Assembly: GCA_021780935.1 (NCBI GenBank)
Contig: JAJXXT010000126.1
Location: 1 to 11,562 of the forward strand
Direction: 5' to 3'
Length of the DNA: 11,562 bases
Origin: Pseudomonadota bacterium
Lineage (GTDB): Bacteria > Pseudomonadota > Alphaproteobacteria > Acetobacterales > Acetobacteraceae
Positions 1-5,005 of the stretch are shown here, piece by piece (position 1 is the first letter of the stretch; the number at the start of each line of letters is the position of its first letter). The notes under the pieces were generated by a model. That model was not told the DNA's origin. It made no database searches and saw nothing but the letters and a program-made list of their open reading frames with translations. Position numbers and translations under genes: made by a program.

Positions 1-666
1 AACCCAACACCCCGAAACCAGAACAACAGCCCTAAACCACCCGTCCCACTACCCATCAGGATAACAAAACAAGCCAAGGGCACCGCCAACGTATCCCTTC
101 CATCCAGATTCCAATTTCAAAGAACAAAGCCGAACCCGGCAGTTCCCACCCCTCGGCAGGCCCAGCGCGCTTTCGGTCAACCAGATGTCGGTTGAGGGAG
201 ATGCGTATATCCGACCCTCGATGCGTCGGTCAAGCGGCATTTTGCGCCTTGAGCGTGATGACCGTCGGTTGAATCGGCGCAGGTCTGAATCACGTGATTA
301 AACAGAGACCTAGAGTGGGTCGGCTGAGCGAAAAAGATGTCGTCCCACTTTAGCCCGCATATCGTCGGAACATCCGCACGGAGGCTACGCCGTGCGGGCC
401 CACGTATGCCCCGCGCGCCAAGTGCCAACAGTCCGAACAGCGCCCCTCGATCACGACGGCGTGTCCAGGCCCCTCTCCGCCGGACACGCTTGGCGCCCGA
501 ACTTGCGCGCTCCGGAGGGGTGCCCATACGGTGTCCATCGAGGACGTCGACGTTGCTGCGGCAAAGCGTGGTAGAGGCGGGTCCGCATCAGACCGGACTG
601 TAAGGACACGTCGTCCGGCAGCGTCGGCGGCTGCGCGCTGCGTGAACGGGGATCAGGAGACCGTCG
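1..666. other. Gene-free left end (no supported CDS)
   Basis: No convincing gene is visible. The reading frames open here give Arg/Pro/Ser-rich translations resembling no family I know and lack good ribosome sites. Bases 1-60 are about five-sixths A or C on the + strand and roughly the first 250 bases are less GC-rich than the rest, which suggests non-coding or foreign sequence. Visible structure: an inverted repeat TCAACC/GGTTGA (177-182 and 190-195); a direct repeat GTCGGTTGA (187-195 and 264-272); a 12-bp palindrome AATCACGTGATT (288-299); and a perfect 8-bp hairpin (374-381/390-397). The promoter of the downstream VOC-nucleoside hydrolase pair should lie in the right-hand part, but I could not identify a clear one. 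Confidence 0.5.
374..397. other. Perfect 8-bp hairpin in the left non-coding region
   Basis: CCGCACGG (374-381) pairs exactly with CCGTGCGG (390-397) around the 8-base loop AGGCTACG. No T-run follows on either strand, so a classic intrinsic terminator is not shown. It could be a terminator of an unseen gene to the left or part of a structured RNA. Confidence 0.35.
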
Positions 667-1044
667 ATGATCGACCATCTTTCGATCGGTGTGAGCGATC
701 TGGCGGTCGCGGGCCGCTTCTACGACGCAGTTCTCGGGGCACTCGGCTATCGCTGCAGGCACGCCGGCAACGAGACCCGTGGCTATGGAGCGGATGACGC
801 CGTCTTTTGGGTGGTGCGGGCGGAGCATCCCGTTACTCCCGATCACCGCTCAGGTCTCCATGTCTGCTTCGCCGCACCCGACCGCGACGCGGTCCGCGCC
901 TTCCATGCCGTCGCTCTGGCCGCCGGCGGGACCGATAACGGTGCGCCAGGCCTCCGGCCCGAATATGGGCCGGACTACTTCGCGGCCTTCGTCATCGACC
1001 CGGACGGCTACCGTATCGAGGCCTATGCCGGCCCTCGCGGCTGA
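667..1044 (+). CDS. VOC family (glyoxalase/bleomycin-resistance fold) protein
   Basis: A 125-residue single-module vicinal oxygen chelate protein. It opens with a beta strand typical of the fold (MIDHLSIGVSDL), has the FYDAVLGALGY helix-turn at about 18-28, and ends with FVIDPDGYRIEAY at 108-120. Candidate metal ligands at the usual positions are His4, His65 (GLHVCF) and Glu118 (IEAY). VOC proteins bind a divalent metal and act as glyoxalases, dioxygenases, isomerases or resistance proteins; the substrate cannot be read from sequence, and close relatives are often named only lactoylglutathione lyase-like. The ATG at 667 is preceded by AGGAGA at 655-660 with 6-base spacing. The nucleoside hydrolase begins 12 bases after the stop, so the two are probably co-transcribed. 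The protein is presumably cytoplasmic, since no signal peptide is seen. Confidence 0.9.
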   Translation: MIDHLSIGVSDLAVAGRFYDAVLGALGYRCRHAGNETRGYGADDAVFWVVRAEHPVTPDHRSGLHVCFAAPDRDAVRAFHAVALAAGGTDNGAPGLRPEYGPDYFAAFVIDPDGYRIEAYAGPRG

Positions 1045-1056
1045 GGCGGCTTCGTC

Positions 1057-1986
1057 ATGGGCAATGGTGTGACGCACCATGTCATCATTGATTGTGACCC
1101 GGGCACCGACGATGCGGTCGCGCTCTGGCTGGCGCTGGCATCACCGGAACTCTCCGTCGAGGCGATCACCGTAGCGGGGGGCAATGTCGGCCTCGAACAG
1201 ACCCTGGGCAACGCGCGAGCGGTCGTCTCCCTGACCGGCGCTCGCGTCCCGGTGCACGCCGGAGCGGCGCGGCCATTGCTGGGCCGTTTCACCAGCGCTG
1301 CGCGGGTGCATGGGCAGGACGGGTTGAACGGCGTCTCGCTGCCGGCGGGCGGACCGCCGGCGCCGGGCCTTGCCGCCGACGCGATCCGCGCCCGGCTGCG
1401 CACGGCCACCATCCCGCTCACCCTGATTGGCATCGGCCCGGCCACCAATATCGCTCTCGCTTTGGCGACGGAACCAACGCTCGCCGCACGGATCGCGGAG
1501 ATCGTGCTGATGAGCGGCGCGTGGGGCGAGGGAAACGCGACCCCGGCCGCCGAGTTCAATGCCTGGAGCGATCCCGAAGCGCTCGCCATCGTGCTGGCAT
1601 GCGGCCGGCCGATCACCCTGGTCACGCTCGAACTCACGGCGCAGGCCTTGGTCACGCCCTCCCGCATCGCGGCGCTGCGGAGGTGCGGCAGAAATGCCTG
1701 TCTGCGGGCGGCCTGCGATATCCTCGCCGCCGCACCGTCGCCGGCCCGCATGCATGGCGCGCCATTGCACGACCCGTGCGCGATCGCCTGGTTGCTGCGT
1801 CCCGACCTCTTCAGCGGGCGGGACTGCGCAGTGCGGATCGAGACCAGCGACGGAGAGGGGCGCGGGCGGACGCATATCGACCGGTGGCAATTGACGGGCC
1901 AACCAGCCAATGCGCACGTCCTCGAGCGTCTCGACGCGGACGGTTTCTTCGACCTTCTCGGCCGGCGATTGGCCGCCTTGCCCTGA
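1057..1986 (+). CDS. Inosine-uridine preferring nucleoside hydrolase family
   Basis: A 309-residue protein of the calcium-dependent nucleoside N-ribohydrolases, which split ribonucleosides into ribose and free base for salvage or breakdown. The N-terminal calcium signature is present (D12-C-D14-P-G-T-D18-D19). Further family marks are GGNVGLEQTLGNA (41-53), the GIGPATNIALAL strand-helix (125-136), the MSGAW turn (152-156), an EFNAWSDPEA segment (166-175), and LHDPCAIAWLL (237-247), where His238 is the likely catalytic acid and Asp239 a calcium ligand. Length is normal (about 310). The ATG at 1057 has only a weak GAGG (1043-1046) in front of it, overlapping the VOC stop. A GTG at 1069 is a poorer alternative because it comes closer to the signature. 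It probably shares a transcript with the VOC gene. Base specificity (purine or pyrimidine) is not resolved. Confidence 0.93.
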   Translation: MGNGVTHHVIIDCDPGTDDAVALWLALASPELSVEAITVAGGNVGLEQTLGNARAVVSLTGARVPVHAGAARPLLGRFTSAARVHGQDGLNGVSLPAGGPPAPGLAADAIRARLRTATIPLTLIGIGPATNIALALATEPTLAARIAEIVLMSGAWGEGNATPAAEFNAWSDPEALAIVLACGRPITLVTLELTAQALVTPSRIAALRRCGRNACLRAACDILAAAPSPARMHGAPLHDPCAIAWLLRPDLFSGRDCAVRIETSDGEGRGRTHIDRWQLTGQPANAHVLERLDADGFFDLLGRRLAALP

Positions 1987-2010
1987 AAGCAGATTGCAAC
2001 GCGGCAGGGC

Positions 2011-2024
2011 TTGACCCAAATCAA
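2011..2024 (+). promoter_or_regulatory. FNR/FixK/Anr-type box upstream of hsp20
   Basis: TTGACCCAAATCAA matches the CRP-FNR family consensus TTGAT-N4-ATCAA at 9 of 10 defined bases. Its centre at 2017.5 would be at -41.5 for a start near 2059, and TACTCT at 2047-2052 could then serve as -10; this is the class II activator spacing. TTGACC alone could instead be a sigma70 -35, but I see no -10 at 16-18 bases. The oxygen-responsive role is inferred from the motif. Confidence 0.5.
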
Positions 2025-2025
2025 T

Positions 2026-2044
2026 TACGCCTGCGAACGGCGTA
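2026..2044. promoter_or_regulatory. Inverted repeat between FNR-like box and hsp20 -10
   Basis: TACGCC (2026-2031) and GGCGTA (2039-2044) form a perfect 6-bp inverted repeat with a 7-base spacer. It begins just right of the FNR-like box and ends just left of the candidate -10, so a protein bound here would block the promoter. An operator role is an inference from position. Confidence 0.3.
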
Positions 2045-2106
2045 GGTACTCTTCGCAACGTTCTGCATTTCGACAGCGTGCGCATACGCGCACCAGGAGG
2101 CATGCG

Positions 2107-2628
2107 ATGACCAATGTTCCTGTCCAGAGCCGTTCCGCCGCCCCGGCAGCGACGAACCCGGCAGATCCGTGGCGGGTCCTGCGCGGCGAGATGGATCGCT
2201 TGTTCGATCGCTTCACGGCGGGTTTCGGCTTCGCGCCGATGCCCCGTCTGTTTGACGCGGAGCCGCCGATGCGCTCGGCCGGCGTGAGCGGGGCCCTGCT
2301 GCCCGCCGTCGATGTCAGCGAAAGCGACACCGCCTATACGGTGAGCGCGGAGTTGCCGGGCCTGGAAGAAAAGGACGTCGAGGTGACCCTGACCGGGGAC
2401 ACGCTCGTGATCAAGGGCGAGAAGCGGTCGCAGACCGAGGAAAAGACCGCGAATTACCATCTCTCGGAGCGGAGCTACGGCACGTTCCAGCGCGCCTTCA
2501 CCCTCCCCGATGGCGTGGATCGGAACAACGTCACCGCCGAGTTCGCCAAAGGCGTGCTGAAGCTGACCTTGCCGAAAACCCCCGCTGCCAAGGCGGAGCA
2601 GCGCAAGATCGAAGTGAAGCCGGGCTGA
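2107..2628 (+). CDS. Small heat-shock protein, Hsp20/alpha-crystallin family
   Basis: A 173-residue ATP-independent holdase chaperone that binds unfolding proteins in the cytoplasm. The N-terminal arm contains DPWRVLRGEMDRLFDRF (20-36), the usual oligomerisation segment. The alpha-crystallin domain spans about 66-158, with PAVDVSESDTAYTVSAELPG (66-85), VEVTLTGDTLVIKGEKR (91-107), the RSYGTFQRAFTLP strand (122-134) and the conserved GVLKLTLPK (149-157). A short tail ending IEVKPG follows. The ATG at 2107 is chosen because AGGAGG (2095-2100) lies 6 bases upstream; an in-frame TTG at 2011 would add 32 Arg-rich residues and lies inside the putative FNR box. The gene is alone in its unit, with a 120-base leader and a strong hairpin right after the stop. 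Confidence 0.96.
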   Translation: MTNVPVQSRSAAPAATNPADPWRVLRGEMDRLFDRFTAGFGFAPMPRLFDAEPPMRSAGVSGALLPAVDVSESDTAYTVSAELPGLEEKDVEVTLTGDTLVIKGEKRSQTEEKTANYHLSERSYGTFQRAFTLPDGVDRNNVTAEFAKGVLKLTLPKTPAAKAEQRKIEVKPG

Positions 2629-2634
2629 GCGTCG

Positions 2635-2664
2635 GGCGGGCGGGGGCAGCCGCCCTCGCCCGCC
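2635..2664. terminator. Bidirectional-type hairpin between hsp20 and the DUF2852 gene
   Basis: A 13-bp GC-rich stem (2635-2647 with 2652-2664), containing one G.T pair (2643/2656) and a 4-base loop AGCC, starts 7 bases after the hsp20 stop and ends 11 bases before the end of the convergent gene. There is no T-tract on either side, so it would be an atypical terminator or a 3' end stabiliser for both transcripts. Confidence 0.6.
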
Positions 2665-2675
2665 GATTGCCGCCT

Positions 2676-3146
2676 TCAGTCGGTCGCGGACGGACCAGTC
2701 TCAGGCGCGGCCGTCCCGGAGCGGCGGCGGTCGGCCATGAACTGATCGAACTCGGCCTTGTCCTTGGCTCGCCGCAGCCGTTCGAGATATTCCATGAACT
2801 CGCGCTGCTCCTCCTCGAGTCGCCGGATGGTCTCGGCACGATAATCGTCGAAGGCCGCGTTGCCGCTCGGCGGCGCGGAGTGGCGGCGACGGCGCCAGCC
2901 ACAGCCGAAGGCACGGCTTGGGCCGCTTTGGCCGTTAGACTCCACCGGCCCTCCGGACGCGCTGTACCATCGACCCGGTGCCGCCATCTGCCATGGCCCT
3001 TCGGACCGACATGCATGCAGCCGTCCGCTCAAGGCCAGGAATACCAGGAGCGCGACGCCCAGAGGCCAGAACACGAGAAAGCCCAGAACCGCCACACCGA
3101 TCCAGGCCGGTCTGCCGAACTCGTCGAGCTTGGCCGTCAGAAACAT
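2676..3146 (-). CDS. DUF2852 domain membrane protein
   Basis: A 156-residue protein matching the alphaproteobacterial DUF2852 pattern. A short N-terminus (MFLTAKLDEFGRPAWI) leads into a hydrophobic segment at about 14-40 (LGFLVFWPLGVALLVFLAL), long enough for one membrane span. A poorly conserved Gly/Arg/Ser-rich linker follows (45-95). The C-terminus (96-141) is highly charged and probably helical or coiled-coil, NAAFDDYRAETIRRLEEEQR and onward, ending DKAEFDQFMADRR. No enzymatic motif is visible and the family function is unknown. The ATG at 3146 is chosen because GGAGG (minus strand) lies 5 bases upstream; an ATG four codons earlier would place the start inside the palindrome and has no ribosome site. 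The neighbouring palindrome and promoter suggest control by the TetR gene upstream. Confidence 0.88.
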   Translation of the reverse strand: MFLTAKLDEFGRPAWIGVAVLGFLVFWPLGVALLVFLALSGRLHACRSEGPWQMAAPGRWYSASGGPVESNGQSGPSRAFGCGWRRRRHSAPPSGNAAFDDYRAETIRRLEEEQREFMEYLERLRRAKDKAEFDQFMADRRRSGTAAPETGPSATD

Positions 3147-3156
3147 GGGTCCCTCC

Positions 3157-3181
3157 ATGTCAATGTTAAATACATTCACAT
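3157..3181. promoter_or_regulatory. 25-bp palindrome, candidate TetR operator
   Basis: ATGTCAATGT (3157-3166), the 5-base spacer TAAAT, then ACATTCACAT (3172-3181): the arms match at 9 of 10 positions (only 3161/3177 differs). This size and AT-rich dyad form is typical of TetR-family operators. It lies between the tetR stop and the DUF2852 ribosome site, overlaps the last bases of the candidate -10, and covers the expected transcription start of the DUF2852 gene. Confidence 0.65.
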
Positions 3182-3209
3182 TAGGTGCTTCAGGGAACGC
3201 CCGCGTCAA
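3180..3209 (-). promoter_or_regulatory. Candidate sigma70 promoter for the DUF2852 gene
   Basis: On the minus strand TTGACG (3209-3204, 5 of 6 to TTGACA) is followed, after 18 bases, by CCTAAT (3185-3180, 4 of 6 to TATAAT). The -10 runs into the palindrome, so an occupied operator would block polymerase. The call is a motif match only. Confidence 0.45.
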
Positions 3210-3214
3210 GTCCC

Positions 3215-3901
3215 TCACGCCGAAGTGATCGGTGCCTCGCTGAGGCCCGCGGCAAGGCCCAGAGATTGCAAGTAGATCAGCACCCCGGCCTCGAGCAGCG
3301 CCTCGGCCGGCATCGGCAATTTGCGCCGCGCCGTACCCGCCCGGCCGACGAATAGCGCAGCGATGCCATGGGCGAGCGACCAAAGATGGAGCGCAACCAT
3401 CAACGCCGGCGGCCGCCGCTCCTGAGGAAGCCGCTCGCAAGCGGCGGCGGCCGCCTGGCGCAGCACGCGGAAAGCCCGGTCGGCGGCGAGCACCAGTGAT
3501 GGCTCCGCCGGCTCCGGCAAAGCGTTCTCGAACATCGCCGCATACAGCGCCGGTTCGGCGCGGGCGAATGCGAGATAGGCCCGCCCGCAGGCCTCGATTG
3601 CCGCGAGCGCGTCCGGGCGGCCGCCATTCCAGGCCGCGGCCAACGCATCGGTCAGACGATCGAAGCCGCGACGTGCGATTTCGCTGACCAGGGCGTTGCG
3701 GTCGCGAAAATGCCGGTACGGCGCCGCGGGACTGACCCCCGCCGCGCGGGCCAGTTCGGCGAAGGCGAAGCCGGAGGGTCCACGCTCGGCGATCAGGTCG
3801 ATGGCATGGGCGATCAATGCCTCGCGCAGATTGCCGTGGTGATAGCTGTCGCGTCCGCTTCGGCCGCGGCCGGAATTTGGCGGCTGTTCGTGGAATCGCA
3901 T
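3215..3901 (-). CDS. TetR/AcrR family regulator with WHG-type C-terminal domain
   Basis: A 228-residue dimeric DNA-binding repressor. A short basic tail (1-18) precedes the SYHHGNLREALIAHAIDLIAE helix start. The helix-turn-helix lies at about 47-66 (FAELARAAGVSPAAPYRHF). The C-terminal ligand/dimer domain carries W174-S-L-A-H178-G179, the signature of the WHG subclass, and AYLAFARAEPALYAAMFE (108-125), usual for the same subclass. The ligand cannot be predicted. The start at 3901 has no clear Shine-Dalgarno. It lies 33 bases after the stop of the small membrane protein gene, so the two are probably co-transcribed. Its likely target is the 25-bp palindrome 34 bases beyond its own stop, which would make DUF2852 the regulated gene. 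Confidence 0.92.
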   Translation of the reverse strand: MRFHEQPPNSGRGRSGRDSYHHGNLREALIAHAIDLIAERGPSGFAFAELARAAGVSPAAPYRHFRDRNALVSEIARRGFDRLTDALAAAWNGGRPDALAAIEACGRAYLAFARAEPALYAAMFENALPEPAEPSLVLAADRAFRVLRQAAAAACERLPQERRPPALMVALHLWSLAHGIAALFVGRAGTARRKLPMPAEALLEAGVLIYLQSLGLAAGLSEAPITSA

Positions 3902-3934
3902 GCCGGCAGCTCTAGCGCACCCGGCCGGGCGGCG

Positions 3935-4156
3935 TCACGGCAGCATGATCGGCTCGACGCAATTCGTCCGACCGGCCATCAGGCAATCCTCCATCGCGCT
4001 GCTGCGGTGCAGCGCCTGCACCAGATAGAGCCCGACGACGACGAGCAGAAGCGTGACGGCGAGCGCGGCGAGGCTGGCCGTTTGCCGCGCAGCCTCGGCG
4101 AGCTGCTCCTGCTCCGACCGCTCGATACGGCGTTGAACCGGGTTGGCTGAGGTCAT
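3935..4156 (-). CDS. Small single-pass membrane protein (hypothetical)
   Basis: A 73-residue protein with no family I can name. The N-terminal 27 residues are charged and probably helical (RRIERSEQEQLAEAARQ). A clear membrane helix follows at about 28-49 (ASLAALAVTLLLVVVGLYLV). A short tail has two cysteines in MEDCLMAGRTNC (C58, C66); a similar CLxxGRxNC tail occurs, from memory, in small alphaproteobacterial proteins. Predicted topology is N-terminus inside and the cysteine tail in the periplasm, by the positive-inside tendency; the cysteines could then form a disulfide. The ATG at 4156 has GGAAGG 9 bases upstream. The longer frame back to 4291 gives Arg-rich sequence and overlaps the divergent glycosylase. 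It is followed after 33 bases by tetR, so it is likely first in a two-gene unit. Confidence 0.7.
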   Translation of the reverse strand: MTSANPVQRRIERSEQEQLAEAARQTASLAALAVTLLLVVVGLYLVQALHRSSAMEDCLMAGRTNCVEPIMLP

Positions 4157-4177
4157 GCCACGTTGCCTTCCAACTGA

Positions 4178-4215
4178 GGCGATTCTAGACCAAACCCAAG
4201 CGGAAAGGAATCGCC
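4178..4215. promoter_or_regulatory. Long-spaced perfect inverted repeat in a divergent promoter region
   Basis: GGCGATTC (4178-4185) and GAATCGCC (4208-4215) are an exact 8-bp inverted repeat separated by 22 bases. They sit in the 97-base gap between the divergent small membrane protein (start 4156) and the glycosylase (start 4254). It could be a pair of half-sites for one regulator of both directions, or an RNA hairpin in the glycosylase leader. I could not place convincing -35/-10 elements. Confidence 0.35.
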
Positions 4216-4253
4216 GAGCCGTCCGCCTGAATCGGGAACGCGGGAGAAGGCGC

Positions 4254-4928
4254 ATGGACATGCCAGTCGGAGCCCGGGCCGGAACGGGCAAGGGAGCCGC
4301 GCAACGCCACCTGGCCGCAACGGAGCCGGCGTTCGCCGCGCTGATCCGCCGTGTCGGCCCGCTGCGCCTGGTGCCAGACCGCCGGCGCGAGCCGTATCAG
4401 GCGCTGTTCCGCGCGATTGCCCATCAGCAATTGCACGCTCGCGCCGCGGAAGCGATCCTGGATCGCTTCCTCGCGCTCCATCCCGAGGGCGCATTCCCTG
4501 CCCCGGCTGACGTGCTCGCGATGCCCGAGGCCACGCTGCGCAGTTGCGGCTTCTCCGCGAGCAAGATCGCAGCGCTGCGCGATCTGTCTGCCCGCGCCGA
4601 GGACGGCACCGTGCCGAACCGCCGGGCTGCCACCCGGCTCGACGATGAAGCGCTGATCACACGGCTGACCACGATCCGCGGTATCGGCCGCTGGACGGTC
4701 GAGATGCTGTTGATCTTCAGCCTCGGGCGACCAGACGTGCTGCCCGTGGACGATTACGGCGTGCGCGAGGGCTGGCGCCTGATCAATGAGCTCGCCACCC
4801 AGCCACGCCCCCGCGAACTGGCCGAGCGCGGTCGCGCCTGGAGCCCTTTCCGTTCGGCGGCCGCCTGGTACCTCTGGCGGGCTGCCGACGAGGCGAAAGC
4901 GATCCGGCCGCCACCGGTCACCGTCTGA
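4254..4928 (+). CDS. DNA-3-methyladenine glycosylase II (AlkA-like, HhH-GPD)
   Basis: A 224-residue base-excision repair enzyme that removes alkylated bases such as 3-methyladenine from DNA. EPYQALFRAIAHQQLHARAA (46-65) is the usual first helix pair. CGFSASKIAALRDLS (98-112) follows. The helix-hairpin-helix lies at about 138-158 with core IRGIGRWTVEM, and LPVDDYGVREG (163-173) carries the catalytic aspartate, most likely Asp167 by analogy with AlkA. No iron-sulphur cysteine cluster is seen, which separates it from Nth/MutY. The protein is shorter than E. coli AlkA because it lacks the N-terminal TBP-like domain, as is common in this subfamily. The ATG at 4254 has GGAG 7 bases upstream; an in-frame TTG at 4143 would overlap the divergent gene. 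zwf follows after 77 bases. Confidence 0.92.
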   Translation: MDMPVGARAGTGKGAAQRHLAATEPAFAALIRRVGPLRLVPDRRREPYQALFRAIAHQQLHARAAEAILDRFLALHPEGAFPAPADVLAMPEATLRSCGFSASKIAALRDLSARAEDGTVPNRRAATRLDDEALITRLTTIRGIGRWTVEMLLIFSLGRPDVLPVDDYGVREGWRLINELATQPRPRELAERGRAWSPFRSAAAWYLWRAADEAKAIRPPPVTV

Positions 4929-4934
4929 CAGTGG

Positions 4935-4952
4935 CTTGCGCGGGTGCGCAAG
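4935..4952 (+). terminator. Short perfect hairpin after the glycosylase gene
   Basis: CTTGCGC (4935-4941) and GCGCAAG (4946-4952) form a perfect 7-bp stem with loop GGGT, beginning 6 bases after the glycosylase stop. No T-run follows, so it may be a weak terminator, an attenuator or an RNA 3' end ahead of zwf. Confidence 0.4.
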
Positions 4953-5005
4953 TCCCGCACACTCGCGACCATGGCCGCCACCCCCGGCCGGCAGGGAGAA
5001 CCGCG

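Noticed and set aside
177..527. 116-codon minus-strand frame in the left region
   Set aside because: No ribosome site and no recognisable motif; overlapping frames of similar length exist on both strands, as expected by chance.
1023..2024. Long minus-strand open frame (333 codons) opposite the nucleoside hydrolase
   Set aside because: It is antisense to a gene with a complete set of family motifs; its Arg/Ser/Ala/Pro-rich translation matches nothing and is the expected effect of high GC at third codon positions.
2011..2106. Upstream TTG start for hsp20
   Set aside because: The added 32 residues are Arg-rich and unlike the family, the codon lies inside the FNR-like box, and AGGAGG directly precedes the ATG at 2107.
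1141..2460. Very long minus-strand open frame (439 codons) across nucleoside hydrolase and hsp20
   Set aside because: It runs antisense through two unrelated well-supported genes and their promoter gap, has no ribosome site, and gives Arg/Gln-rich nonsense.
3147..3440. Upstream extension of the DUF2852 frame to 3440
   Set aside because: It would overlap the 3' end of tetR by more than 200 bases and run through the candidate promoter and operator; the ATG at 3146 has a clear GGAGG.
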